This document shows, piece after piece, positions 52,653 to 62,332 of a DNA stretch of 64,000 bases (positions are counted from its first letter, which is position 1; each line of letters opens with the position of its first letter). The notes under the pieces were generated by a model. It was given only the letters and a program-made list of their open reading frames with translations, had not been told where the DNA came from and ran no database searches. The stretch is from Rikenellaceae bacterium (GTDB lineage Bacteria > Bacteroidota > Bacteroidia > Bacteroidales > Rikenellaceae), in the NCBI GenBank assembly GCA_017463585.1, contig JAFTOX010000024.1, positions 1 through 64,000 of the forward strand, in the 5' to 3' direction. The position numbers and the translations under genes were made by a program.

Positions 52653-53618
52653 TTACTTCTCTTCCGAGATCACAACGAACGTAGGCACAACGCGCTCGAT
52701 ACGCTCGGGGCGCTTACCGCCATCGCTGGGGTGATTAACCAGCTCACCGTCCCAATTAACGATTGCCGACGAGCCACCGCCATCGAGATTAACGCCCTCA
52801 ACCACACCAAGTTCCATCAAGAACTCAGCCAGCTCCGACAGCGTACAGCCCACGCTACCGTTCATACCGCGACCATCGACAACCATAATCACCAGCTTGC
52901 CGTCGTCGGTCAAGCCGATTGCGGTACGGTTGTGTCGCGCCTTGCCTCCGATGGTGCGATAATAGGACTCGCCGAGCGAGCTTTCGAGCGACACATCGCG
53001 GCCATTTTTAACCAACATCGGGCCCGCTGCAACGGCATCAACCACCTGCCACGGATAGGATCCGAGCTGCCCCACTGCGGGAGGCGCGGGCGAATACAAG
53101 CGCAACGAGTCGTCGTTACCGACTGCAAAGGGATAAACGTATGGGTGATAGTCCTTTTCGGGCTGGCAGAAGATCCACTGAGCCTCGTACGAGCCGTCGG
53201 GCATCTGACCAAAAGCGGCGTGAATGGGATAGACGGTCACCTTCTCGCCATTGGCGTTGGTACGCGTCACCGAGCGAACGTCGGGCGCATCGACCTTACC
53301 CTCATTGACCAGCAGGCTGACCGATTCGAGCGTACGCATATTGAAGAAACCGGCATTGGCAACCACCACAGGGCGCCCCTCGCCATACTCCGACCAAGCG
53401 GCATAGAGTTTCGACGGAGTGGTACCGCCCTCGACCTCTACGGCATTAAATTTCAGATGTTTGTTAGCGTCTTGATCGATCACAAACGCAAACCAAACGT
53501 AGGGTTTTCCGTCGGCGTGGTTGGCACGTCGTTCGATAAATTTCACCCCACGGGGCGCACGTGCAGCGGCGGGAAGCAACATCAACACGAGTAGGAGAGT
53601 TGTCAGTAGTCGTTTCAT
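52653..53618 (-). CDS. Phosphodiester glycosidase (NAGPA-domain) family protein, exported
   Basis: From ATG 53618 the protein has 321 residues and a signal peptide (LLLVLMLLPAAARA). The NAGPA-type domain shows VVVANAGFFNM, VVDAVAAGPMLVKNG, RHNRTAIGLTDDGKLVIMVVDGR and GVNLDGGGSSAIVNWDG. Relatives include the human lysosomal uncovering enzyme and bacterial phosphodiester glycosidases, which act on sugar phosphodiesters of wall or glycan polymers. The substrate is unknown. The frame extends to 53759 but that part overlaps the oxyR start. Confidence 0.87.
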   Translation of the reverse strand: MKRLLTTLLLVLMLLPAAARAPRGVKFIERRANHADGKPYVWFAFVIDQDANKHLKFNAVEVEGGTTPSKLYAAWSEYGEGRPVVVANAGFFNMRTLESVSLLVNEGKVDAPDVRSVTRTNANGEKVTVYPIHAAFGQMPDGSYEAQWIFCQPEKDYHPYVYPFAVGNDDSLRLYSPAPPAVGQLGSYPWQVVDAVAAGPMLVKNGRDVSLESSLGESYYRTIGGKARHNRTAIGLTDDGKLVIMVVDGRGMNGSVGCTLSELAEFLMELGVVEGVNLDGGGSSAIVNWDGELVNHPSDGGKRPERIERVVPTFVVISEEK

Positions 53619-53706
53619 AGGTCTGTAAAATTGTTTTTGATTTCGAAATTTCGATTTAAAGATAGCGAAAAGAGTGCGAAAAATTTGCAAGCATAAATAA
53701 AATTTA

Positions 53707-53714
53707 TAACTTTG
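53707..53714 (+). promoter_or_regulatory. oxyR -7 element
   Basis: TAACTTTG, 34 bp before the start. It lies in the 130-bp divergent region shared with the glycosidase gene. Confidence 0.55.
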
Positions 53715-53748
53715 CCTACGTAAATAAGCACAAACCCAACTTACGATT

Positions 53749-54639
53749 ATGACAATCATTCAACTCGAATATCTGTTGGCGGTTGCCAACTGTGGCAGTT
53801 TTTCGCTTGCGTCGGAGCACTGTTTCGTCACTCAGCCCTCGCTCAGTATGCAGATCAAAGCCCTCGAAGAGGAGCTTGGTGTGGTACTGCTCGACCGCTC
53901 AAAAAAGCCCGTAATCCCGACCGAGGCAGGCGAGGTCGTCTTGGAGCAGGCGCGACAAACCTTGGCGGCGTATAACTATATCCGTGAGGCAGTTAGCGAG
54001 TTGAAGGGCGAGACCGCAGGTAAGCTCCGTCTGGGTGTCATTCCAACGATTGCGCCCTACCTGTTGCACAAGTTTATCCCCGAATTTGCGCAACGCTACC
54101 CGCGTGTCGAGTTGGAGATCAAGGAGATGGTTACGCGCGACATCATCGACGCGCTCAAACGTGACGCCATCGACGCTGCGCTGGTTGCAAGCGGCACTTG
54201 CGGCGACGGCATCAACGAGCAGGATCTGTTCGACGATCGTTTCTATGCCTATGTTTCGACATCGAATCCGCTTTATGAGCGCAGCAATATCCGTATCGAG
54301 GACATCGACCTCAAACAGTTGCTCCTGCTGAGCGACGGTCACTGTATGCGCGACCAGATCATCGAGCTGTGTCAGGCGCGCCACCATATGCCGTCGCACT
54401 ACTACTTCGAGAGTGGCTCGATCGACACGCTTATGCGCATTGTCGATTCGACCTCGCTAATGACAATCATTCCCGAGATGGCAGTCGAATTTGTACCCGC
54501 ACACCACCGCTCGCAGGTCAAGCAGCTGGCTAAGGGCGCAACCTCGCGCAAGATCGCCATTGCCGTGCGACGTACCTACGTTAAGAATTCGATTATCAAC
54601 GCTTTGAAGGAGGTTATCCTCGATCGCGTGAAGAGGTAG
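53749..54639 (+). CDS. oxyR: Peroxide-sensing LysR-type regulator OxyR
   Basis: The 296-residue protein has an N-terminal LysR helix-turn-helix (MTIIQLEYLLAVANCGSFSLASEHCFVTQPSLSMQIKALE in overlapping parts) and a sensor domain. The redox motif LSDGHCMRDQIIELC places Cys at residues 199 and 208, the same numbers as in E. coli OxyR. On H2O2 exposure these form a disulfide and activate antioxidant genes. Typical targets (ahpC, katA, dps) are not adjacent. Confidence 0.95.
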   Translation: MTIIQLEYLLAVANCGSFSLASEHCFVTQPSLSMQIKALEEELGVVLLDRSKKPVIPTEAGEVVLEQARQTLAAYNYIREAVSELKGETAGKLRLGVIPTIAPYLLHKFIPEFAQRYPRVELEIKEMVTRDIIDALKRDAIDAALVASGTCGDGINEQDLFDDRFYAYVSTSNPLYERSNIRIEDIDLKQLLLLSDGHCMRDQIIELCQARHHMPSHYYFESGSIDTLMRIVDSTSLMTIIPEMAVEFVPAHHRSQVKQLAKGATSRKIAIAVRRTYVKNSIINALKEVILDRVKR

Positions 54640-54644
54640 ATTTT

Positions 54645-54760
54645 TCAATTCAAAATTCACCCGCCATATGGGCGGGTTTTACTTTTTATACCGCTTTCAA
54701 CAAAACGCACACGGTGGCGTGGTGTGGCGCGACTGAATGTCGCGGACACCACCGCACCTT
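54645..54760. repeat. Composite hairpin repeat after oxyR
   Basis: CAATTCAAAATTC, then the terminator CCCGCC-ATAT-GGCGGG (54660-54676), CTTTCAA, and a palindrome with outer GTGGTGT (54719-54725)/ACACCAC (54746-54752) and inner CGCGAC/GTCGCG (54728-54744). The GGA hairpin is missing here. The remaining gap to 54982 holds only the rsfS promoter. Confidence 0.65.
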
Positions 54761-54843
54761 CGCGCACGTGCCCTGACTCTTTTTGCCTTTTCGCTGCTCG
54801 AAAAGTGGGAAAAACTACAAAAACGGAAGAATGTCGCGCGCGG

Positions 54844-54877
54844 TTTGCAAAATATTTGATAGAAATGGTTATCTTTG
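54844..54877 (+). promoter_or_regulatory. rsfS-ftsH operon promoter
   Basis: TTTG (54844-54847), 22 bp, TATCTTTG (54870-54877), about 105 bp before rsfS. The leader is GC-rich with GCGCGAGCGCG self-complementary runs. Confidence 0.65.
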
Positions 54878-54982
54878 CAGTTTGATATAATATTGGTATT
54901 CGCGCGAGCGCGTGTAGGGCGCAGGCGTGAGAGCCAACAACACAAGTAACAAAACAACAAAAAATAGGGACAAACGAAATTT

Positions 54983-55333
54983 ATGGAAAAACTGATAAAC
55001 ACTATCGTAGGAGCTATTCAAGACAAGAAGGGTAAGAACATCGTATCGCTCGATTTGACCGGTTTTGATGGCGCAATTTGCTCGCACTTTGTGATCTGCA
55101 ACGCCGACTCAACTACACAAGTTGCGGCTATCGCCGACGGTATCGAGGAGAAGGTCTTCGAGCAGTTGCACGAGAAGGTACACCGTATCGAGGGTATGAA
55201 CAATGCCGTTTGGGTTGCGGTCGATTACATCGACGTGGTGGTGCACATCTTCCAGTCGGAGTTGCGCGATTTCTACCGCTTGGAGCAGCTGTGGGCAGAC
55301 GCTCCCCGCACCGAGTATCCCTATGAGGAGTAA
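54983..55333 (+). CDS. rsfS: Ribosome silencing factor RsfS
   Basis: The 116-residue protein matches the RsfS/Iojap (DUF143) family: LDLTGFDGAICSHFVICNADSTTQVAAIADGIEEK and AVDYIDVVVHIFQSELRDFYRLEQLW. RsfS binds bL14 and blocks subunit joining when nutrients are short. ftsH follows after 27 bp, a standard Bacteroidota arrangement. Confidence 0.95.
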   Translation: MEKLINTIVGAIQDKKGKNIVSLDLTGFDGAICSHFVICNADSTTQVAAIADGIEEKVFEQLHEKVHRIEGMNNAVWVAVDYIDVVVHIFQSELRDFYRLEQLWADAPRTEYPYEE

Positions 55334-55360
55334 TCAGATAAGAAACATCAAAGGAGAATT

Positions 55361-57433
55361 ATGGCTAAAAAACCGAATAGAAAAAATAGACAACAGTTCC
55401 AGCGTACCGCCTCGTTTATGGGTATGTTCTGGGGCGGCTTGTTGATCTTCATCATCGGCTGGGGAATGCTCTCGGGCGACAAGGGTGAGCCCGTCGAGAC
55501 CGATTGGAGCGTAGTCGAGCAGATGGTGGCTAATGGCGAGGTTGCACAGATTAACATCGTCAACAAAGAGAAGGCTGAGGTCGAACTGACCGAGAAGGCA
55601 ATCGAGAAGTATCGTGAGCAGCCCGAATACAAGAATATCCCCAAGAGCGGTCACGTGCAGCTCTACTTCACTATCGGCTCGGTCGACGCTTTCCGTGAGG
55701 ATATGGCTGTGGCTGAGCAGGGAGCCGAGCAGAGCGTTGTAGTAAAATACGAAAAGCGCGAGGATCGTTGGTTGAACATCATCGCCAACCTGCTGCCGTG
55801 GATTCTGCTTATCGGTTTCTGGGTGTTTATGATGCGTTCGGCACGTGGCGGCGGTGGTGGCAACGTGATGAACGTAGGCAAGGCACGTGCGCAAGTCTAT
55901 GACAAGGATAACACCGAAAACCGTGTGACATTCAAAGACGTAGCCGGTATGGAGGAGGCCAAGCAGGAGATTATGGAGATCGTCGATTTCCTGCGTCGCC
56001 CGCAGAAATATCGTGAGTTGGGCGGTAAGATCCCCAAGGGTGCATTGTTGGTAGGCCCTCCGGGAACGGGTAAGACGATGTTGGCGAAGGCTGTTGCAGG
56101 CGAGGCAAATGTGCCTTTCTTGTCGATCAGCGGCTCGGATTTCGTCGAGATGTTCGTGGGCGTGGGTGCGTCGCGTGTGCGCGACCTGTTCCAGCAGGCC
56201 AAGGAGAAGGCTCCGTGCATTGTCTTTATCGACGAGATCGACGCAATCGGTCGTGCACGTGGTAAGAATGCGGGTTTCTCGGGCAACGACGAGCGCGAAA
56301 ATACTCTGAACCAAATGCTTACCGAGATGGACGGCTTTGCGACCAACTCGGGCGTGATCGTATTGGCAGCGACCAACCGTGCCGACATCTTGGATAAGGC
56401 GTTGATGCGTGCGGGTCGTTTCGACCGCCAGATCGACGTGGGTCTGCCCGACGTGAAGGAGCGCGAGGCGATCTTCGGTGTTCATACACGCAAGTTGCGT
56501 TGCGCGCCCGACATCAGCCACGAATTCTTAGCTAAGCAGACGGCTGGCTTCTCGGGTGCGGACATCGCTAACGTCTGCAACGAGGCGGCTCTGATTGCTG
56601 CTCGTCACGACAAGAAACTGATTACGAAGGAGGACTTCCTGGCCGCTATCGACCGTATCGTGGGCGGCCTCGAAAAGAAGAATACCGTGATGACCGCCAA
56701 GGAGCGCTACGCAACGGCCGTTCACGAGGCCGGACACGCAGCGGTGATGTGGCTGCTGCCTGAGTGCGATCCTGTGGTTAAGGTTACGATCATTCCGCGC
56801 GGTAAGAGCCTCGGTGCGACGTGGTATCTGCCCGAGGAGCGCACCCACATCACAAGTGGCAACCTGCGTCAGCGTATGAGCGGTATGGTTGCGGGTCGTG
56901 TGGCGGAGCAGACCTTCTTGGGTACGATCGGCACGGGCGCATTGAACGACTTGGAGCGCACGAGCAATATGGCATACGCAATGGTTGCCTACTACGGTAT
57001 GAGCGAGAAGATTGGCAACGTCAGCTACTACGACTCGACGGGTCAGCGCGACGCCTTCACCAAGCCGTTCAGCGAGCAGACTGCACGCGAGATCGACGAG
57101 GAGGTGCGCCGACTGATCGACGAGGCTACGGACGAGGCTCGCACGTTGATCGAAGCAAACCGCGAGAAGGTTGAGCAGCTGGCTAATTTATTGGTTGAGC
57201 GCGAAACGGTTTTCGCTGAGGATATCGAGAAGATCTTCGGTCGTTCGGCACACGACGAGCGCAAGGAGGCCGAGACTCCCGCAACCGAGCAGACCGACAC
57301 AACCGAGCCGAGCGAGGGCGCACCCGTAGCTACCGATGAGCCGCAGAACGAGGTGGCTGAGGTGACAACGGAGGCTGCAACGGCTGAGGCAACGGCTGAG
57401 GCGACACCGACCGACGAGCCGAAGGCGGAATAG
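55361..57433 (+). CDS. ftsH: ATP-dependent zinc metalloprotease FtsH
   Basis: The 690-residue inner-membrane protease has two membrane helices flanking a periplasmic loop (about 22-42, 140-160) and an AAA+ domain with GPPGTGKT (about 232-240), Walker B and an SRH region ([15 protein letters not shown]). The zinc site HEAGH lies at about 455-459. The last 60 residues are an Ala/Glu/Thr-rich low-complexity tail. FtsH degrades damaged membrane proteins and unstable regulators. It lies in the rsfS-ftsH-cdsA-psd operon. Confidence 0.97.
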   Translation: MAKKPNRKNRQQFQRTASFMGMFWGGLLIFIIGWGMLSGDKGEPVETDWSVVEQMVANGEVAQINIVNKEKAEVELTEKAIEKYREQPEYKNIPKSGHVQLYFTIGSVDAFREDMAVAEQGAEQSVVVKYEKREDRWLNIIANLLPWILLIGFWVFMMRSARGGGGGNVMNVGKARAQVYDKDNTENRVTFKDVAGMEEAKQEIMEIVDFLRRPQKYRELGGKIPKGALLVGPPGTGKTMLAKAVAGEANVPFLSISGSDFVEMFVGVGASRVRDLFQQAKEKAPCIVFIDEIDAIGRARGKNAGFSGNDERENTLNQMLTEMDGFATNSGVIVLAATNRADILDKALMRAGRFDRQIDVGLPDVKEREAIFGVHTRKLRCAPDISHEFLAKQTAGFSGADIANVCNEAALIAARHDKKLITKEDFLAAIDRIVGGLEKKNTVMTAKERYATAVHEAGHAAVMWLLPECDPVVKVTIIPRGKSLGATWYLPEERTHITSGNLRQRMSGMVAGRVAEQTFLGTIGTGALNDLERTSNMAYAMVAYYGMSEKIGNVSYYDSTGQRDAFTKPFSEQTAREIDEEVRRLIDEATDEARTLIEANREKVEQLANLLVERETVFAEDIEKIFGRSAHDERKEAETPATEQTDTTEPSEGAPVATDEPQNEVAEVTTEAATAEATAEATPTDEPKAE

Positions 57434-57481
57434 ACTTGAAGAATACCCAAACTTAAACCTATTGAATACTGAAAAAGAGTG

Positions 57482-58342
57482 ATGATGAATCCTAAGATTA
57501 AAGACATCTTGATACGTGCGGCTTCGGGCGTGGTGATGTTGGTCATAATGCTGATTGCGATTTTGTGGTCGCCGTGGAGTTTAGGCGCATTGCTGGTGGC
57601 GATTACGGCGGGCGTGACGTGGGAGCACCTGCGTCTGTCGGAGCACTGCGGTGCACAGCCCCAAAAGGCGATGGCAATGGGACTTGCGCTGTTGGTTGTG
57701 ACTCCGTTTGCTCTGCTGTATAACGAAGATTACCTAGTGACCGATTCGGTGTTTTTAGCGTTTGTGATGACATTTGTGATAATGATCGCAACACTTGTGG
57801 TGCTCTTTGTGGAGCTTTTCCGCCAACGCGAAACTCCGATCCAAAATGTCGGTGCGACGATTCTGCCCGCATTGCAAGTGGCACTGCCGATAGCTATGCT
57901 TTCGCTGCTGCCCTTAATGGGCGAAGGCTATCATTACAATGCGTGGCGCGTGGTGGCATTCTTCTCGATCATCTGGGCAAATGACGTGTTCGCATTCTTG
58001 GTCGGTATCACTCTTGGTCGCCACCGTCTGTGCGAGCGTATCTCACCCAAAAAGTCGTGGGAGGGATTCATCGGCGGTATCGTAGCCGCGATGGGCGTGG
58101 CTCTGTTGGCGGCTCATCTGCTCGGTGAGGATATGGCCGTTTGGGCAGGATTGGGTCTTGTATCGGCGTTAGCTGCTGTGGCGGGCGACCTGATCGAGTC
58201 GATGTTCAAACGTGCAGCGGGCGTCAAGGATAGTGGTGCGATTATGCCCGGTCACGGCGGTTGGTTCGACCGTTTCGATGCGGTACTGACAGCAGCCCCC
58301 GTGGCAGTGATCTACCTGTTTATGCTGATCGGAATTTTGTAA
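57482..58342 (+). CDS. cdsA: Phosphatidate cytidylyltransferase
   Basis: From ATG 57482 (57485 is also possible; an in-frame GTG precedes at 57479) the protein has 286 residues and about eight membrane helices. It has the CdsA signature ISPKKSWEGFIGGIVAAM and, near the end, KDSGAIMPGHGGWFDRFDAVL. It makes CDP-diacylglycerol, the precursor for phosphatidylserine/ethanolamine and phosphatidylglycerol. psd follows after 24 bp. Confidence 0.95.
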   Translation: MMNPKIKDILIRAASGVVMLVIMLIAILWSPWSLGALLVAITAGVTWEHLRLSEHCGAQPQKAMAMGLALLVVTPFALLYNEDYLVTDSVFLAFVMTFVIMIATLVVLFVELFRQRETPIQNVGATILPALQVALPIAMLSLLPLMGEGYHYNAWRVVAFFSIIWANDVFAFLVGITLGRHRLCERISPKKSWEGFIGGIVAAMGVALLAAHLLGEDMAVWAGLGLVSALAAVAGDLIESMFKRAAGVKDSGAIMPGHGGWFDRFDAVLTAAPVAVIYLFMLIGIL

Positions 58343-58366
58343 CAACTTGAAAAATATACCTAAACT

Positions 58367-59032
58367 ATGAAGATAAACAAAGAGGGACTGAAAATTATCG
58401 CAACATCGGGCTTGATCGTAGCTATCGTCTTGGCAGCCAACTGCTTGATGAGCATTTACGGCTGGTTACCGATGTGGGCGACTATTGCAATTTTGGTAGT
58501 GGCGCTGGGTCTGTGGGGCTTTATTATCAGATTTTTCCGCGAGCCAGCACGACCGCTGCTCACCGACAACGAGATCGTCTTCTCGCCCTGCGACGGCGAG
58601 GTGGTTGTGGTCGAGCAGACCGACGAAAATGAGTATTTGGGTTGCAAGTGTTTGCAGATTTCGATCTTTATGTCGATCTACAACGTCCACGTCAATTGGT
58701 TTCCCGTAGCGGGCGAGGTCGAGTACTTCAAGTACCACCCCGGTAAGTTCTTGGTGGCTTGGCACCCCAAGTCGTCGGAGGAGAACGAACGTACAACGAC
58801 GGTAGTCAATACGGGCAAACACAAGGTGCTGTTCCGCCAGATTGCGGGTTTCGTGGCACGCCGAATCGTTTCGTATGCCGAGGTTGGCAAGCGAGTTGAA
58901 CAGAATACGAAGTGTGGTTTCATCAAGTTCGGCTCGCGTGTGGATTTGCTGCTGCCGCTCGATTGCGAGCCACTGGTGAAGATCGGCGATAAGGTTACGG
59001 GCTCGATCTCACAGATCGCACGACTGAAATAG
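58367..59032 (+). CDS. psd: Phosphatidylserine decarboxylase (short, archaeal-type)
   Basis: The 221-residue proenzyme has one N-terminal membrane region, VFSPCDGEVVVVEQ, SIFMSIYNVHVNWFPVAGEV and FIKFGSRVDLLLP. The Gly-Ser bond (about 189-190) is the expected self-cleavage site that generates the pyruvoyl group. It converts phosphatidylserine to phosphatidylethanolamine, acting after CdsA. The length fits the short Psd class common in Bacteroidota. Confidence 0.94.
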   Translation: MKINKEGLKIIATSGLIVAIVLAANCLMSIYGWLPMWATIAILVVALGLWGFIIRFFREPARPLLTDNEIVFSPCDGEVVVVEQTDENEYLGCKCLQISIFMSIYNVHVNWFPVAGEVEYFKYHPGKFLVAWHPKSSEENERTTTVVNTGKHKVLFRQIAGFVARRIVSYAEVGKRVEQNTKCGFIKFGSRVDLLLPLDCEPLVKIGDKVTGSISQIARLK

Positions 59033-59056
59033 GACAAACAACTGAACATCAGAGCA

Positions 59057-60187
59057 ATGAATACTCAATCAATACCGACTACATTGCGTTACGTGCTGGG
59101 CATCGCAGCAACGGCTGTGGCGTTCTTTCTGTTGTGGTATTTCAGCGACATTGTGATCTATATTCTGATCTCGGCGGTGCTGGGTATCATCGGTCGCCCG
59201 CTGGTACGCCGAATTTCGATCGTCAAAATTCGCGGTCGCTACATTCCGCGTGGCGTGGCGGCACTGATAACAACGGTGCTGATGTGGGTGCTGTTTGCAA
59301 CCTTCTTCTCGATATTCATACCTCTGATTTTCAATAAGCTGAGCCAATTTGCAAACCTCGATATAGCACAGGTGATCAGTTCGATCAACGACCCAATCAT
59401 CGCCTTGCAGGAGCACCTGAGCGAGACATTCTCGATTCCGATGCGCGAGTTCTCGCTGACCGATACGCTGGCAGCGTCGATGCGCGAATGGCTCAATCTC
59501 GATGTGGTGAATAGCGTAGTCGGCTCGTTCGTCTCGACGGCGACCGACTTTGTGATTGCACTATTCTCGGTAACGTTCATCACGTTCTTTTTCTTGAAGG
59601 AGGACGGACTATTCTACTCGATGGTAACAACCGTATTCCCAAAGCGTTACGAGGACAACATCACCCGCGCGCTGGATTCGGTTACGGTACTCTTGGTGCG
59701 CTACTTTACGGGCATTCTGGCCGAGTCGTTCATTATGATGGTGGTCGTGTCGCTCGGTCTGCTGTTGTTCGGTGCGAGTGGCGAAAATGCCTTCTTCACG
59801 GGTCTGATCGTGGGCGTGCTGAACGTGATCCCCTACGTGGGTCCGATGATTGGCTTTGCGATAGGTCTGTTTGTGGGCCTGGTCAGCCCGATCGAGGGTA
59901 TGACCCTCGCTCAGACGCTGCTGGCTACGGGCGGAACGATCCTGACGGCACAGGGTTTGGACAACTTCGTGTTGCAACCCGTGCTCTACTCCAACCGCGT
60001 CAAGGCGCACCCGTTGGAGATATTTATTGTAATTTTGATTGCTGGCAATGTGGCCGGCGTGGTGGGTATGCTGCTGGCTATCCCATCATATACGGTCATT
60101 CGTGTCTTTGCCAAGGAGTTCTTCAACAACTTCCGCGTGGTGCAGGCACTGACCGAAAATTTGACAACTGACGACGATAAACGATGA
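59057..60187 (+). CDS. AI-2E family membrane transporter
   Basis: The 376-residue protein has about eight membrane helices and the AI-2E family motifs: a [21 protein letters not shown] region, TFFFLKEDG and [19 protein letters not shown]. Members export autoinducer-2 or act as Na+/H+ exchangers; the substrate here is not determinable. Its TGA stop overlaps the ATG of the next frame (ATGA at 60184-60187), pointing to coupled translation. Confidence 0.88.
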   Translation: MNTQSIPTTLRYVLGIAATAVAFFLLWYFSDIVIYILISAVLGIIGRPLVRRISIVKIRGRYIPRGVAALITTVLMWVLFATFFSIFIPLIFNKLSQFANLDIAQVISSINDPIIALQEHLSETFSIPMREFSLTDTLAASMREWLNLDVVNSVVGSFVSTATDFVIALFSVTFITFFFLKEDGLFYSMVTTVFPKRYEDNITRALDSVTVLLVRYFTGILAESFIMMVVVSLGLLLFGASGENAFFTGLIVGVLNVIPYVGPMIGFAIGLFVGLVSPIEGMTLAQTLLATGGTILTAQGLDNFVLQPVLYSNRVKAHPLEIFIVILIAGNVAGVVGMLLAIPSYTVIRVFAKEFFNNFRVVQALTENLTTDDDKR

Positions 60188-61968
60188 CAAAACTCACTGG
60201 TAGAGTGATTCAAGGCAACCGTCTGGGTCGAACGATCGGCTTCCCGACGGCAAATATCGAAATAGCGTGCCACTACTCATCAGCCAATGGCGTCTATGCT
60301 GCGCGCGTGCGATTAGACGACGGACGCGAGTTCCAAGCGATGGCAAACCTGGGACACCGCCCGACCGTAACCGATTGCGGCGCGCTGTGGCTCGAAGCCA
60401 ATCTGTTCGATTTCGATGAGGAGATCTACGGTCGCACGATCGAGGTCAATCTGGTACAGAAGATCCGCGACGAACGCCGTTTCGAGAGCATCGAGGCTCT
60501 GCGCCAACAACTTACGAAGGATAAACAACAAACATTAAAGATATTAAACACTATGTTCATCGACACTACTATTCCCTACCGCGTTGCGGACATCTCACTG
60601 GCTGAGTGGGGACGCAAAGAGATCGAAGTTTCGGAGCACGAAATGCCCGGTCTGATGGCTCTGCGCCGCAAGTACGGCAAGCAGAAGCCGCTCAAAGGCG
60701 CACGTATTATGGGCTCGCTCCATATGACAATTCAAACCGCCGTACTGATCGAGACACTCGTTGAGCTGGGCGCCGAGGTACGTTGGTGCTCGTGCAACAT
60801 CTTCTCGACGCAGGATCACGCCGCAGCAGCAATCGCCAAGGCAGGTGTTCCCGTATTTGCTTGGAAGGGCGAGACGCTCGAAGAGTATTGGTGGTGCACC
60901 GCTATGGCACTCTCGTTCGAGGGTGGCAAGGGTCCCAACCTGATCGTTGATGACGGTGGCGACGCAACGCTACTGATCCACCAGGGTTTCGCAGCCGAGA
61001 ACGACGCAACGACGCTCGACCGCGAAGCAGGCAGCTACGAGGAGAGCGTGATCATCGCAACGCTGCGTAAGCTCTTGGAGGAGGATCCCCAGAAGTGGCA
61101 CCGCACCGTCGAGGAGTGGAAGGGCGTTTCGGAGGAGACCACTACGGGTGTTCACCGCCTCTACCAGATGCAGGAGCGCGGCGAGCTGCTCGTACCCGCA
61201 ATCAACGTAAATGACTCAGTTACAAAGTCTAAGTTCGACAACCTCTATGGTTGCCGCGAGTCGTTGGCCGACGGCATCAAGCGCGCAACCGACGTGATGA
61301 TCGCCGGTAAGGTTGTGGTTGTCTGCGGCTATGGCGACGTGGGTAAGGGTTGCGCACGCTCGATGCGCTCGTATGGTGCCCGCGTGATCGTAACCGAGAT
61401 CGACCCCATCTGCGCTTTGCAGGCGGCAATGGAGGGCTTCGAGGTTATGCGCGTCGAGGACGCTCTGCCCGAGGGTAACATCTACGTAACTACGACGGGT
61501 AACTGCGACATCATCACCTTGGAGCATATGCAGGGTATGCGCGACCAGGCTATCGTCTGCAACATCGGCCACTTCGACAACGAGATCCAGATGGCACGCT
61601 TGGAGGCCTCGGACGCTGTCAAGTCGACTATCAAGCCGCAGGTTGATAAATACACCTTCCCCGATGGCCACTCAATCTTCGTTTTGGCCGAGGGTCGTCT
61701 TGTGAACTTGGGTTGCGCTACGGGCCACCCCTCGTTCGTGATGAGTAACTCGTTCACCAACCAGACCCTCGCACAGATGAAGCTGTGGGAGGACCGCGAG
61801 AATCCCGTTGTGGGCGTAACCCGCCTGCCGAAGGAGCTCGACGAGGAGGTTGCACGTCTGCACTTGGAGAATATCGGCGTTCGCCTGACCACCCTCTCGC
61901 AGAAGCAGGCCGACTATATCGGCGTGAAGGTCGAGGGTCCGTTCAAGGCTGACCACTACCGATATTAG
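60184..61968 (+). CDS. ahcY: Riboflavin kinase domain fused in frame to S-adenosylhomocysteine hydrolase
   Basis: One open frame of 594 residues. Residues 1-120 are a complete riboflavin kinase domain: [21 protein letters not shown] (PTAN motif), [13 protein letters not shown], and [19 protein letters not shown] with the probable catalytic Glu. The FAD synthetase half of RibF is absent. From Met124 (60553) a full-length AhcY follows: [23 protein letters not shown] site [26 protein letters not shown] and the terminal KADHYRY. The linker is only a few residues. AhcY splits SAH into adenosine and homocysteine; riboflavin kinase makes FMN. The junction DNA (60520-60552) is AT-rich like an intergenic leader, so AhcY may also start by itself at 60553. 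A missing stop or sequencing indel is possible but both domains align in frame. Confidence 0.85.
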   Translation: MTKLTGRVIQGNRLGRTIGFPTANIEIACHYSSANGVYAARVRLDDGREFQAMANLGHRPTVTDCGALWLEANLFDFDEEIYGRTIEVNLVQKIRDERRFESIEALRQQLTKDKQQTLKILNTMFIDTTIPYRVADISLAEWGRKEIEVSEHEMPGLMALRRKYGKQKPLKGARIMGSLHMTIQTAVLIETLVELGAEVRWCSCNIFSTQDHAAAAIAKAGVPVFAWKGETLEEYWWCTAMALSFEGGKGPNLIVDDGGDATLLIHQGFAAENDATTLDREAGSYEESVIIATLRKLLEEDPQKWHRTVEEWKGVSEETTTGVHRLYQMQERGELLVPAINVNDSVTKSKFDNLYGCRESLADGIKRATDVMIAGKVVVVCGYGDVGKGCARSMRSYGARVIVTEIDPICALQAAMEGFEVMRVEDALPEGNIYVTTTGNCDIITLEHMQGMRDQAIVCNIGHFDNEIQMARLEASDAVKSTIKPQVDKYTFPDGHSIFVLAEGRLVNLGCATGHPSFVMSNSFTNQTLAQMKLWEDRENPVVGVTRLPKELDEEVARLHLENIGVRLTTLSQKQADYIGVKVEGPFKADHYRY

Positions 61969-61971
61969 GAT

Positions 61972-62165
61972 TCAAGATTCAGAATTCAGAATTCAAAATT
62001 AAGTCGCGTTCCGAAATGGGGCGCGGCTTTTTTGATTCTCAATTCTCAATTCTCAATTATTTACTTTGCTTTCAATGAAAATGCACGCGGTGGCGTGGGG
62101 CGGCGCGACTTTTAGTCGCGGGCGCCACCGCGTGTGTCGATTTCGGAGAAATCGCCAAAACGCAA
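61972..62165. repeat. Composite hairpin repeat after ahcY
   Basis: ATTCAGAATTC/ATTCAAAATT iterons (61972-62000), a terminator (62002-62033, CGCG stem with T6), TTCTCAA repeats, CTTTGCTTTCAAT, a palindrome with perfect 12-bp arms CACGCGGTGGCG (62084-62095) and CGCCACCGCGTG (62123-62134), inner CGCGACT/AGTCGCG (62104-62120), then CGATTTC-GGA-GAAATCG (62138-62154). Same order as 31890-32040. Confidence 0.78.
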
Positions 62166-62202
62166 TTCAAAATTGGTTACTTTAATAAAATAAAAAGTGA
62201 AT

Positions 62203-62270
62203 CACGCCAAAGGCGTGTCATCATTGGCGGGTCGGCCTTCGGCCGAGCCCCCCACCCGCCAATGATGAGA
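62203..62270. repeat. Palindromic element A, copy 2
   Basis: A hairpin CACGCC-AAA-GGCGTG (62203-62217) is followed by the 53-bp palindrome (62218-62270), identical to 27728-27780 except for one loop base (CTTCGG instead of CTTTGG). Confidence 0.85.
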
Positions 62271-62280
62271 TTAAATAGTT

Positions 62281-62316
62281 AAAAAAGAACCGCACTCTTC
62301 ACGGAGCGCGGTTTTA
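62281..62316. terminator. Terminator of the DUF4435 gene
   Basis: AACCGCACTC (62288-62297) pairs with GAGCGCGGTT (62304-62313), with an A-run on the left giving a T-run on the minus strand. Confidence 0.8.
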
Positions 62317-62332
62317 TTGTGAATTGAAGATA

